This document shows, piece by piece, positions 50,575 through 58,808 of a stretch of DNA of 64,000 nt. Position numbers and translations under genes: made by a program. The notes under the pieces were generated by a model. The model was not told the origin of the DNA. It saw nothing but the letters and a program-made list of their open reading frames with translations, and ran no database searches. Positions within the stretch are counted from its first letter, which is position 1. Every line of letters starts with the position of its first letter. This stretch comes from Intestinimonas butyriciproducens (GTDB taxonomy: Bacteria > Bacillota > Clostridia > Oscillospirales > Oscillospiraceae), in the NCBI RefSeq assembly GCF_004154955.1, contig NZ_CP011524.1:2480001-2544000 (forward strand), written 5' to 3'.

Positions 50575-51345
50575 ATGGAAAGCAAAAAGCGTATTCTGAT
50601 TGCCGACGCGGACGTGGTTTTTCGCGACGCGCTGATTGAGGCTTTGAGCGAAGAGGGAGATATGGAGGTCGTGGGGACCACCGACGACGGCGAGCGCGCA
50701 GTGGAGTTGGTCCGCTCCTGCAAGCCGGATATCCTGGTGATGGATCTGATCCTCTCTCACATGGATGGTCTGGATGTTCTGGCTGCGCTCGATGCCGCCG
50801 GACGTCCCAAGGTGATGGTGCTCTCCGCCCTGGCCCGAGGCGGTACCACGGAGCTGGCCCTGGCCCGGGGCGCCAACTATTGCCTGATGAAGCCATGCAA
50901 GCTCTCCTCTGCCGTGGAGCGCATCCGCCAAATCACCACTCCCCTCCATGGCGAGGACGAGTTCCCCGACCGCCTCTCCAGCCGTCCCCATCAGAGCCTG
51001 GAGGCGTCTGTGACCTCCATCATCCACGAGATCGGCGTTCCCGCACATATCAAAGGCTATCAGTACCTCCGCGAGGCCATCATCATGACAGTGGAGAATA
51101 TGGACGTCATCAATGCCGTCACCAAGATCCTCTATCCCGAAGTGGCCAAGCGCTTCAATACCACCGCATCCCGGGTGGAGCGCGCCATCCGTCACGCCAT
51201 CGAGGTGGCTTGGGACCGCGGCGATCTGGAGACCCTGCAAAAGTATTTCGGCTATACCGTCTCCAACGCCAAGGGCAAGCCCACGAATTCTGAGTTCATT
51301 GCTATGATCGCCGACCGTCTCCAGCTCCAGCGCAAAGAAAAGTAA
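50575..51345 (+). CDS. spo0A: Stage 0 sporulation protein A
   Basis: 256 residues. Receiver domain with the phospho-acceptor in [11 protein letters not shown] (Asp57) and the Lys in CLMKPC. The acidic pocket reads IADAD (Asp11 and Asp13), so the second of the adjacent aspartates usual in Spo0A is Ala12. The C-terminal DNA-binding domain is strongly conserved: [33 protein letters not shown] and [13 protein letters not shown]. It controls entry into sporulation. Start ATG 50575, AGGGAG six bases upstream. A weak hairpin follows. Confidence 0.97.
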   Translation: MESKKRILIADADVVFRDALIEALSEEGDMEVVGTTDDGERAVELVRSCKPDILVMDLILSHMDGLDVLAALDAAGRPKVMVLSALARGGTTELALARGANYCLMKPCKLSSAVERIRQITTPLHGEDEFPDRLSSRPHQSLEASVTSIIHEIGVPAHIKGYQYLREAIIMTVENMDVINAVTKILYPEVAKRFNTTASRVERAIRHAIEVAWDRGDLETLQKYFGYTVSNAKGKPTNSEFIAMIADRLQLQRKEK

Positions 51346-51365
51346 CTCCAATTACAAATTTTCCC

Positions 51366-51415
51366 GGAGAGCTCCCGGCCCGCGCGGCTTCCAACCGCCT
51401 GGGACGGGAGTTCTC
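51366..51415 (+). terminator. Probable terminator of spo0A
   Basis: Imperfect GC hairpin with outer arms GAGAGCTCCCG and CGGGAGTTCTC; weak T-run. Confidence 0.5.
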
Positions 51416-51454
51416 TATTGTGCGGGTGTGTTTTCCAATCCTTCAAAAAAGCGC

Positions 51455-51485
51455 TTGACTTGGAGTGCGCTCCAGGGATTACAAT
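51455..51485 (+). promoter_or_regulatory. MerR-type promoter with 19-bp spacer
   Basis: TTGACT (51455-51460), 19-bp spacer, TACAAT (51480-51485). The spacer is occupied by the dyad CTTGGAG-TGCG-CTCCAGG. Over-long spacers with a central dyad are the mark of MerR-family activation; the dyad resembles NmlR/AdhR-type sites. The transcript would have a 5' leader of ~130 bases. Confidence 0.7.
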
Positions 51486-51625
51486 GCCGGTATCCCTCCT
51501 GTTCGGGGCCCCCTCCGGCGTGGACGCGCGCGCTATTCAGCGGGTCGCCCCGCCCGCCTCGGGTATGCATCGGGACCGAAGGGATCGGTATCCAGGTCAT
51601 ATTTTTAGAAAGGACGCACGTGTTT

Positions 51626-52165
51626 ATGAGCAAGAAAGTTTTGATCCTGTCAGCAAGTCCCCGCAAGGGCGGTAACTCGGATGTCCTGTGCGACACCTTC
51701 CTGCGCGGCGCCACGGAGGCCGGCCATTCGGTGGAAAAGATCTTCCTTCGTGACAAAAACATCCATTACTGCACAGGCTGCGGTGTCTGCAACCATACAC
51801 ACCGATGCGTGCAGAAGGACGACATGGCGGAAATCCTCGACAAAATGGTGGCTGCCGATGTAATCGTCTTGGCCACACCGGTCTATTTCTACACCATGGA
51901 CGGCCAGATGAAAACCCTGATCGACCGGACGGTTCCCCGTTATACAGAGATGACGGACAAAGAATTTTATTACATTATAACCGCCGCCGACACGGAGCGC
52001 GCCAATTTGGAAAAGACCGTGGAGGGCCTTCGCGGCTTTACACTCGATTGCCTGGACCGGGCGTTCGAGAAGGGTATCCTCTACGGCGTGGGCGCCTGGG
52101 AAAAGGGGGACATTCTCCGCACCCCTGCGGTACAGCAGGCGTATGAAATGGGAAAGGCCGTCTGA
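51626..52165 (+). CDS. Flavodoxin-fold NAD(P)H-dependent FMN reductase / iron-sulfur flavoprotein
   Basis: 179 residues. FMN-binding SASPRKGGNSD, cysteine cluster CTGCGVCNHTHRCVQKDDM, and ATPVYFYTMDGQMKTLIDR. The four Cys (CTGCGVC...C) suggest a compact [4Fe-4S] or redox motif next to the flavin. Members reduce quinones, nitro compounds or act in oxidative stress. ATG 51626 or GTG 51620 start. It is expressed from a MerR-type promoter, which fits induction by electrophiles or thiol stress. Confidence 0.9.
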   Translation: MSKKVLILSASPRKGGNSDVLCDTFLRGATEAGHSVEKIFLRDKNIHYCTGCGVCNHTHRCVQKDDMAEILDKMVAADVIVLATPVYFYTMDGQMKTLIDRTVPRYTEMTDKEFYYIITAADTERANLEKTVEGLRGFTLDCLDRAFEKGILYGVGAWEKGDILRTPAVQQAYEMGKAV

Positions 52166-52184
52166 TTCCTCGGGCGCTCTTTTC

Positions 52185-52236
52185 GATCAAAAGAAGACCC
52201 TCCGGCGATCAATCGCCGGAGGGTCTTCTTTTGATC
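52185..52236. terminator. Bidirectional terminator
   Basis: Perfect 24-bp stem with TCAA loop; A/T-rich ends on both flanks, between convergent flavoprotein and MetY genes. Confidence 0.85.
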
Positions 52237-52251
52237 GGTATGGGTACTCTC

Positions 52252-53535
52252 TCACACCAGAGCCAGGGCCTGTTCGAGGTCTGCCAGGATATCTGCCGGG
52301 TCCTCGATGCCCACCGAAAGGCGCACCAGGTCGGCGGAGACGCCCGCGGCCAGCAGCTCCTCGTCGTTCATCTGCCGGTGCGTGGTGGACGCGGGATGCA
52401 GAACACAGGTCTTCGCGTCGGCCACATGGGTGGCAATGGATGCCAGCTTCAGCCCCGCCATGAACCGGGAAGCCGCTTCACGTCCTCCCTGCACGCCGAA
52501 GGAAACCACGCCGCAGGTGCCGTCCGGCATATATTTCCGTGCAAGGGCGTAGTACGGATTGCCGGGAAGGCCGGGATAGTTGACCCACGCCACCTTGGGG
52601 TGGCTCACCAAAAACTCCGCCGCGGCCTGGGCGTTCGCACAGTGTTTCTCCACCCGCAGGGGCAGGGTCTCCAGGCCCACGTTGAGAAAATAGGAGTTCA
52701 TGGGGGCCGGGGTGGCGCCAAAGTCCCGCATCAGCTGCGCCGTAGCCTTGGTGATGTACGCGCCCCCCAGGCCGAACCGCGCGGTATATGTGATGCCGTG
52801 ATAGCTCTCATCCGGCGTGGTAAGTCCGGGGAACTTGTCGGCATACCGGTTCCAATCGAATTTCCCGGAATCCACGATGGCGCCGCCCACCGCGTTGGCA
52901 TGGCCGTCCATATATTTAGTGGTGGAGTGGGTCACGATATCCGCGCCCCACTGGAAGGGCCGGCAGTGGATGGGAGTGGGGAAGGTGTTGTCCACAATGA
53001 GCGGGACGCCATGGGCGTGGGCGCACCGCGCAAACTTTTCAATATCCAGTACAGTGAGGGCCGGGTTGGCGATGGTCTCGCCAAAGACCGCCTTGGTATT
53101 GGGACGGAACGCCGCCTCCAGCTCCTCTTCCGTGCAGTCCGGCCCCACAAAGGTGAAGTCGATCCCCATACGCTTCATGGTGACGGCGAAGAGGTTGAAG
53201 GTGCCGCCGTAGATGGCGGAGGAGGCCACCACATGGTCGCCGCAGGAGGCGATATTAAAGATGGCAAAGAAATTCGCCGCCTGGCCGGAGGAGGTGAGCA
53301 TGGCGGCGGTGCCGCCCTCCAGGGCGCAGATCTTCGCCGCCACCTGGTCGTTGGTGGGATTCTGGAGCCGGGTGTAAAAATAACCCTCGGCCTCCAGATC
53401 GAAGAGGGCCCCCATGGCCTCCCCGGTGGCATACCGGAAGGTGGTGGACTGGACAATGGGAATGTTGCGGGGTTCTCCACTCCCGGGGACGTAGCCCGCG
53501 TGGAGGCAGTTGGTACTGGGCTGATACTCGGACAT
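52252..53535 (-). CDS. metY: O-acetylhomoserine sulfhydrylase (MetY-type), PLP-dependent
   Basis: 427 residues. Cys/Met-metabolism PLP fold: STTFRYATGEAM, YTRLQNPTNDQVAAKICALE, LTSSGQAANF, DNTFPTPIHCRPF, and the PLP lysine in THSTTKYMDGHANAVGG. The length (~427) and the APMNSYFLNVGLETLPLRVE segment fit O-acetylhomoserine sulfhydrylase rather than cystathionine synthase. No SAM riboswitch is seen in its short upstream region. Single-gene transcription unit. Confidence 0.93.
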   Translation of the reverse strand: MSEYQPSTNCLHAGYVPGSGEPRNIPIVQSTTFRYATGEAMGALFDLEAEGYFYTRLQNPTNDQVAAKICALEGGTAAMLTSSGQAANFFAIFNIASCGDHVVASSAIYGGTFNLFAVTMKRMGIDFTFVGPDCTEEELEAAFRPNTKAVFGETIANPALTVLDIEKFARCAHAHGVPLIVDNTFPTPIHCRPFQWGADIVTHSTTKYMDGHANAVGGAIVDSGKFDWNRYADKFPGLTTPDESYHGITYTARFGLGGAYITKATAQLMRDFGATPAPMNSYFLNVGLETLPLRVEKHCANAQAAAEFLVSHPKVAWVNYPGLPGNPYYALARKYMPDGTCGVVSFGVQGGREAASRFMAGLKLASIATHVADAKTCVLHPASTTHRQMNDEELLAAGVSADLVRLSVGIEDPADILADLEQALALV

Positions 53536-53620
53536 GGGACATCATCCTTTCAGGCATATGGGGCAAAATATATGAAAATATCCTACTCGGGTCCCCGGGC
53601 GTTGTCAATCAAAATCTGAC

Positions 53621-54553
53621 TCAATCCACCACCAGGTCCTTGTTTGCCTCCAGCGGCGAGGAGGTGGGGATCTCACCATACCGCTCCGGCGCCTCCCCCT
53701 CCACCAGGATCTGGACCGCCCCCACATCCGGGAGCTGGCAGAGGGTATTCACAATGGCGTACAGGAGCTGCTGGGCCTGGGCCGCAGACTCCGGCTCCCG
53801 GTCCAAGAAGGGGGCGTCAAAATCCACATAGCAGTTTCCGTTCTCCACCCAGGCGGAGAGAATATGGGCCTCTTCCGGAAAGGGGAAGAAAAGCCCCTGG
53901 GTCTCGGGCCCCGACAGCAGTGCGTTCAGCACCGCGGTGACGGGGGTGTCCTGCTCGGTGAGCAGCACATTTCGCTCCTCTGCTGCGAGTCCTCCGCTCC
54001 TCCGCGGGAAAAACAGCTTCACTGTCAGATAGAGCGGCTGGTCCTCGCCGCCTGAGAGGACCACATCGCTGCTCCGCAGGAGCTGACGGTCTCGATAGGG
54101 GATGGGCGAGCCCTCCACATCGATGGAGACCGCTTCCACCCCGGGCACCTGGCAGAGCGTGAGAACGATGCAGTAATCAGCCAGCGTCAGCTCCACCCCG
54201 GAGAGTCCGCCGTACTTTTCCGAGAGGTTGACCCGGCACACGCCCTCCTCCACAGTGGGCTGGGACAGAAGGTACACGCCCTCCGGGAACGGGGAAGCCA
54301 GATCGTCTGAGACCGGGCCGGAGAGCAGGCATTCCATCAGTCCTCCGGGGATGTCGGCCCCCTCCGGCAGCCTTCGGATCTCGCTGGCCACGGCCGTCCC
54401 CCCCGCCTCTCCGGGGTCGTCTTCTCCCCCGAAGGGGACGGCAAAGTAGACCTGATACCCGCCATTGCCGCTCTGGCCCGCCTCCCCTCCCTGCTTGCAG
54501 GCCGGCAGAAGCAGCAGGAGCGCGCAGTACAGGGCCAGCAGCCGTCTGCTCAT
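53621..54553 (-). CDS. Lipoprotein with two GerMN domains
   Basis: 310 residues. Lipoprotein signal with lipobox LLPAC; GerMN repeats ~95-175 (VYLLSQPTVEEGVCRVNLSE and LTLCQVPGVEAVSIDVEG) and ~215-300 (HILSAWVENGNCYVDF, IVNTLCQLPDVGAVQILVEG). GerMN domains occur in spore germination and peptidoglycan-associated proteins. The ATG overlaps the kinase stop codon by four bases, so it belongs to the two-component operon and is probably its regulated envelope partner. Confidence 0.93.
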   Translation of the reverse strand: MSRRLLALYCALLLLLPACKQGGEAGQSGNGGYQVYFAVPFGGEDDPGEAGGTAVASEIRRLPEGADIPGGLMECLLSGPVSDDLASPFPEGVYLLSQPTVEEGVCRVNLSEKYGGLSGVELTLADYCIVLTLCQVPGVEAVSIDVEGSPIPYRDRQLLRSSDVVLSGGEDQPLYLTVKLFFPRRSGGLAAEERNVLLTEQDTPVTAVLNALLSGPETQGLFFPFPEEAHILSAWVENGNCYVDFDAPFLDREPESAAQAQQLLYAIVNTLCQLPDVGAVQILVEGEAPERYGEIPTSSPLEANKDLVVD

Positions 54554-56019
54554 CTCTCCTCGCCTCCCTTCGGCTCATAGCGGGGAAAGGCCACCTCAAA
54601 GCGGGTGCCTTCCGGCTCACGGCGGCAGACGGTGACGGCTCCGCCGTGCTGTCTGGCCGTATCCCGCACAATGGAGAGCCCCAGCCCTGTGCCGCCCGCA
54701 GCGCGGGAGCGGGCCTTGTCCACCCGGTAGAAGCGGTCGAATATCTTGGGCAGATCGGCCTCGGGGATTCCGACGCCCGTGTCCTCTACCGTGAGGAGCA
54801 CCAGATCACCCATTCCCCGGAGGGACACCATCACCCGACCGCCGGGCACATTGTATTTGACTGCGTTTTCCATCAAGTTGAAGGCGATCTGATAGAGGTC
54901 GTCCTCGGTGGCGAGCACCACACAATCCTCCGCCAGCTCGGTCTCCACCGTGATCCGGCTCTCCTCCGCCAGTGGGGTGAGCATATGTCTCACCTTTTCC
55001 AACACATCCCTCACGTTGACCGGCACGCGCTCAAGCGGTGCGGCGCTGTCCATGCGGGTGAGCGTGAGGAGTTTTTCCGAAATGCGGGTGAGCCGTCCCG
55101 CCTCCTCGCCGATGTCGGAGACGAAATCCTTTACGGTCGGCATGTCCATCTCCTCCGTCTGGAGGATGGAATCGGTGAGCAGCCGGATCGAGGCCAGCGG
55201 TGTCTTGAGCTCGTGAGAGGCATCGGAAACAAAGCGGCGGCGGACCTCCTCAGTGGTCTGGAGTCGGTCCGTGAGCTGGTTGAACTCCCCGGCCAACTGG
55301 CTGAGCTCATCACCGCCGCGAATACTCACCCGGTGGCTGTACTCGCCCTCCCGTACGATCCGGATGGCCCGCAGCAGGTCGCCGATCCGTCGGGTGAGGG
55401 CCTTGGAAAAGACAATGCTCATAATGAGCACCACCACACAGATGACGATGGAAATGGTACGCAGGTTGCTCTGGATATCGGTGAGCAGCCGCGCCTGGTC
55501 GGCGTCGTTTTCATAGACATAGACCGCGCCGATGGTGACGCCCCGGTACATGACGGGCGTGGCGGCTCTGCTGCGAAAGGCCCCGTCCCGATATTCCGAA
55601 GCCGCCACGTCGTACCCTTTCAGCGCCGCCGTCACCTCGCTGAGCAGGGCATAGCGGTTCTGCGTGGCCCGGTATTCATCGCTGTCATAGAGCACCCGTG
55701 CGGAAGGGTCCGTGACCAGAATACGGATGCGTCCGGCGTTGTCCAGAGAGCCCATGAGGGAGCCGTCGATATATTCCCGCACCGTGTCGGCGGTCAGGGT
55801 GGCCGACAGCGCCAGTGAGTTTGCGATGACCGTGGCCTGAGACTGGAGCAGGCTAGCCTTGGAATGGAACACCAGATCCTGAGAGACCAGCACCGGATAG
55901 GTATTCAGCAGCGCCAGCACCGCCGCGATGATGACGATATAGCTTAGGGCAAATTTCAATTGTATGGACCGCCGGAATGGGGTTTTTTCCGTCTTCCGGG
56001 TCTTTTCCGCTTCCTCCAC
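54550..56019 (-). CDS. Membrane histidine kinase with HAMP domain
   Basis: 489 residues. Two membrane segments (~26-45 and ~205-227), an extracytoplasmic sensor between them, HAMP, HisKA with FVSDASHELKTPLASI (phospho-His), and an HATPase with NLMENAVKYN, DTGVGIPEAD and GGTGLGLSIV. Start GTG 56019 with GGGAGG nine bases upstream; the longer frame to 56202 overlaps the regulator gene. It is coupled to the response regulator gene upstream (41-bp gap) and to the GerMN lipoprotein gene downstream, like PhoR/WalK-type envelope sensing. Confidence 0.93.
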   Translation of the reverse strand: MEEAEKTRKTEKTPFRRSIQLKFALSYIVIIAAVLALLNTYPVLVSQDLVFHSKASLLQSQATVIANSLALSATLTADTVREYIDGSLMGSLDNAGRIRILVTDPSARVLYDSDEYRATQNRYALLSEVTAALKGYDVAASEYRDGAFRSRAATPVMYRGVTIGAVYVYENDADQARLLTDIQSNLRTISIVICVVVLIMSIVFSKALTRRIGDLLRAIRIVREGEYSHRVSIRGGDELSQLAGEFNQLTDRLQTTEEVRRRFVSDASHELKTPLASIRLLTDSILQTEEMDMPTVKDFVSDIGEEAGRLTRISEKLLTLTRMDSAAPLERVPVNVRDVLEKVRHMLTPLAEESRITVETELAEDCVVLATEDDLYQIAFNLMENAVKYNVPGGRVMVSLRGMGDLVLLTVEDTGVGIPEADLPKIFDRFYRVDKARSRAAGGTGLGLSIVRDTARQHGGAVTVCRREPEGTRFEVAFPRYEPKGGEER

Positions 56020-56060
56020 CGCTCGCCACCTCCCTCTTCTCCGCCGCGGTCCGGCCTTTT

Positions 56061-56747
56061 TCAGGTGCTTTTCAGATAGTACCCCACGCCCCATTTGGTC
56101 AGGATATACTCCGGATTGGCGGGGTCCAGCTCCAGCTTCTCCCGCAGCCGGCGAATGTGTACATCCACGGTGCGGTACTCGCCCGCGTACTCGTAGCCCC
56201 ACACGATGTTCAGCAGGTTCTCCCGGCTGTAGACCCGGCCGGGGTTGCGCATCAGCAGCTCCATGAGGTCGAACTCCTTGGCAGTGAGCTCCACCGGCAC
56301 CCCGTCCCGCCAGGCCGAGCGCTCATCCGTATCCAAAACAATGTGGCCCTGCTGCACACGGGAGGCCTTGTCCTTCTGTCCGGAAGCGCCCGCCCTGCGG
56401 AGCATGGCCCGGATGCGGGCCTTGAGCTCCAGAATATTGAAGGGTTTGGTGATGTAGTCGTCCGCTCCGCACTCGAACCCGATGATCTTGTCGGTATCCT
56501 CGCTCCGGGCCGTCAGCATGATGACGGGCACGTTAGAGAACTCCCGGATGCGCATACAGGCCTGGAGTCCATCGATCTTGGGCATCATCAGGTCTAGGAT
56601 GACGAGATCGAAGCCGCCGTTCCGGGCCAGCTCCACCGCCTGTTCACCGTCATAGCCCACCTCGACCTCATAGCCCTCGTTTTCCAGATTGAATTTGATG
56701 CCCTTTACCAGTACCTTTTCGTCGTCAACCACTAAGATTTTCGCCAT
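56061..56747 (-). CDS. OmpR/PhoB-family response regulator
   Basis: 228 residues. Receiver with VDDEKVLVKGIKFNLENEGY, phospho-Asp in LVILDLMMPKIDGL, Lys in ITKPFN, and a C-terminal winged helix (LTAKEFDLMELLMRNPGRVY, EYRTVDVHIRRLREKLE). The sequence is close to PhoP/WalR types. First gene of the operon with the kinase and the GerMN lipoprotein. Confidence 0.95.
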   Translation of the reverse strand: MAKILVVDDEKVLVKGIKFNLENEGYEVEVGYDGEQAVELARNGGFDLVILDLMMPKIDGLQACMRIREFSNVPVIMLTARSEDTDKIIGFECGADDYITKPFNILELKARIRAMLRRAGASGQKDKASRVQQGHIVLDTDERSAWRDGVPVELTAKEFDLMELLMRNPGRVYSRENLLNIVWGYEYAGEYRTVDVHIRRLREKLELDPANPEYILTKWGVGYYLKST

Positions 56748-56775
56748 TGCACACCCTCCACTGCCAGCATCCTGT

Positions 56776-57165
56776 TTATTCTACGGTGATATACTCGATA
56801 AGTCCCGCCAGCGTACCCTCTCCGATCCCTTTCACCCTTGTGAGGTCCTCCGGAATCCGGAAGGGGCCGTTTGCCGCCCGGTCCGCCACGATATCCGCCG
56901 CCCGTTTCTCCCCGATCCCGGGAAGGGTCTCCAACTCGGCCGCGGTGGCGGTGTTGATATTGACCGCGCCCTCCGGCGCGGCGGGCGGCGCCTCTGACGG
57001 AGTGGCGATCTCAGCGGCAGCCGGATGCTGCGTGTCCACCCGGTAGGGGTCCGCGGCGCTGCGCGCACCCAGGAAATATCCGGTCGTCATCAGCAGAAAG
57101 GCGGCGGTAAGGCCCAGAAGCGCCTTTTCCAAAGTTGAAATTTTTATGTCGCCCACCTCCTCCAC
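56776..57165 (-). CDS. ComEA-like helix-hairpin-helix protein
   Basis: 129 residues: one membrane anchor (~16-33), a Pro/Ala-rich linker (~45-65), and a ComEA-type double HhH (VNINTATAAELETLPGIGEK, RAADIVADRA, LTRVKGIGEG). ComEA binds incoming DNA at the membrane in transformation. No other competence gene is adjacent, so uptake capability cannot be inferred. It is divergent from dacF. Confidence 0.93.
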   Translation of the reverse strand: MEEVGDIKISTLEKALLGLTAAFLLMTTGYFLGARSAADPYRVDTQHPAAAEIATPSEAPPAAPEGAVNINTATAAELETLPGIGEKRAADIVADRAANGPFRIPEDLTRVKGIGEGTLAGLIEYITVE

Positions 57166-57169
57166 CCGG

Positions 57170-57198
57170 TTGCACGGTGTGCGTTCGTCTGGTATAAT
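57170..57198 (+). promoter_or_regulatory. Promoter of the carboxypeptidase gene
   Basis: TTGCAC (57170-57175), 17-bp spacer, TATAAT (57193-57198) preceded by TGG (extended -10), 72 bp before the ATG. Confidence 0.75.
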
Positions 57199-57269
57199 AT
57201 TTCCGCGCGCCGCCCATCCGCAGACGCATGGATCGTTGCTATTATACCACAGTTTATAGGAGTTTCCTA

Positions 57270-58703
57270 ATGAAAAAATATCGTCTTTTCCGCTCTCTTC
57301 TGGCCCTGGCCCTCGCCGCCGGACTCACCCTCCCCACCGCTCTCGCCGCGCAGAGCGCCCCTCCCGAGGCCACGCCGGCGGTGGTCACGCCAAAGGCGCC
57401 GGTGGAGAGCCAACTGCTCAGTGACATGCACATTGAGGCTGCAGCCGCCATCCTGGTGGACGCCGACACGGGCACCGTGCTCTTCGATCAGAATGCCCAT
57501 GAGCAGCGCTATCCTGCCAGCATCACCAAGGTCATGACCGCCATGCTGGCCATCGAGGCCGTGGATCGCGGTGAGCTGTCCCTGAACGACGTGATCACCG
57601 TGGGCTCCGAGGTTAACCGCGAGGTGGGCGACGGCAGTTCCACTCAAAATATCAAGGAGGGGGAACAGATCCGGCTGGAGGACGTTCTCTACTGCGCCCT
57701 CACCGCCTCCGCCAATGAGGCCTGCAATGTTCTGGCCCAAGCGGTCTCCGGCAGTGTGGACGACTTTGTGGCCCTGATGAATCAGCGGGCAGGCGAGCTG
57801 GGCATGGAGGACACCCACTTTGCCAACACCCATGGCTATCACAACGAGGGGCACTACACCACGGCCTACGACATCGCCCTTATGTGTCGGGAGGCGATGC
57901 AGCACGAAACCTTCCGTACCATCGTCACCGCCAAGAGCTACACAGTGCCCGCCACCAACCTCCATGAGGCCAGAGAACTCCACGATACCAACGCCCTAGT
58001 CTCCACCTGGAGGATCACCGGCTACTATTATGAATATGCCACCGGCATCAAAACAGGCTCCACGCCGGAGGCCGGCCAGTGCCTGGCCGCCTCCGCCTCC
58101 AAGGACGGCCGGAACCTCATCTCGGTCGTTTTGGGTGCGGAAAACATTGCGCAGTCCGACGGCACCACTCTGCGGCAGTCCTTCTCCGAGAGCAAGCGGC
58201 TCCTCCAATGGGGATTCAGCAGCTTCTCCACCAAAACGCTTTTGGACAGCACCTATTTTGGAGGCACCATTCCCGTCACGCTCTCCCGGGACGCCAACTA
58301 TGTCGGGGCCCAGGCATCGGGGGAAATCGAGGCGATCCTCCCCAACGATCTGGACCCGGCGGATTTCCAGGTGACGCCCGAGTTCAACGCCGAGAGCCTG
58401 GAGGCCCCCGTGGACAAGGGTCAGATCGTGGGCAAGGTCACGGTCTCCAACGGAGATACGGTATACGGTTCTCTGGACTTGGTGGCCGTGGACAGCGTGG
58501 CGCGTTCGGAGCTTCTCTACCGTCTGGACCAGGTCAAGCGTTTTTTTGACCAGCTCTGGGTAAAAATCCTGCTGGTCGTGGTACTGGTGCTGGCGGCTGT
58601 GCTGCTGCTGCGCTGGCTGCTCTTCGGACGCCGCCGCAGATACGGCTCCCGCCGCCGGGGCGGCTATAGCGGCGGCCGCTACAGCGGCCGCCGCAGGCGA
58701 TGA
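57270..58703 (+). CDS. D-alanyl-D-alanine carboxypeptidase (DacF/PBP5 type) with membrane anchor and basic tail
   Basis: 477 residues. Signal peptide (~1-27), serine peptidase S11 domain with SITK (SxxK), SAN (SxN) and KTG motifs, a PBP5-like C-terminal beta domain, then a membrane helix (ILLVVVLVLAAVLLLRWLLF) and an unusual Arg/Gly-rich tail (GRRRRYGSRRRGGYSGGRYS). It trims the terminal D-Ala of peptidoglycan stem peptides. Start ATG 57270 with AGGAG seven bases upstream. The transmembrane anchor replaces the usual amphipathic helix. A terminator follows at 58716. Confidence 0.95.
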   Translation: MKKYRLFRSLLALALAAGLTLPTALAAQSAPPEATPAVVTPKAPVESQLLSDMHIEAAAAILVDADTGTVLFDQNAHEQRYPASITKVMTAMLAIEAVDRGELSLNDVITVGSEVNREVGDGSSTQNIKEGEQIRLEDVLYCALTASANEACNVLAQAVSGSVDDFVALMNQRAGELGMEDTHFANTHGYHNEGHYTTAYDIALMCREAMQHETFRTIVTAKSYTVPATNLHEARELHDTNALVSTWRITGYYYEYATGIKTGSTPEAGQCLAASASKDGRNLISVVLGAENIAQSDGTTLRQSFSESKRLLQWGFSSFSTKTLLDSTYFGGTIPVTLSRDANYVGAQASGEIEAILPNDLDPADFQVTPEFNAESLEAPVDKGQIVGKVTVSNGDTVYGSLDLVAVDSVARSELLYRLDQVKRFFDQLWVKILLVVVLVLAAVLLLRWLLFGRRRRYGSRRRGGYSGGRYSGRRRR

Positions 58704-58715
58704 CACCGGTTCAAG

Positions 58716-58749
58716 AATTGGGGACGCGTCAGCCGCGCCCCCAATTTTT
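58716..58749 (+). terminator. Terminator of the carboxypeptidase gene
   Basis: AATTGGGG/CCCCAATT outer stem with inner CGCG pair, then five T. It ends four bases before the MerR promoter. Confidence 0.75.
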
Positions 58750-58752
58750 ATC

Positions 58753-58783
58753 TTGACCTTGCCGTTACGGCAGGGGCTATACT
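58753..58783 (+). promoter_or_regulatory. MerR-type autoregulated promoter of the TipA-like gene
   Basis: TTGACC (58753-58758), 19-bp spacer containing dyad CCTTGCC-GTTAC-GGCAGGG, TATACT (58778-58783). Confidence 0.75.
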
Positions 58784-58808
58784 CCCCTTGTCAGGAGGCA
58801 TGTGTTCC

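Noticed and set aside
50560-50585. Spo0A box at the spo0A start
   Set aside because: TGTCGAC on the minus strand differs from TGTCGAA and overlaps the start codon, so chance is likely.
52231-53619. Plus-strand open frame of 462 codons
   Set aside because: Antisense to metY; the plus reading is a shadow of the PLP enzyme.
53536-53620. SAM riboswitch before metY
   Set aside because: Only 85 bp, no SAM-I or SAM-II features visible.
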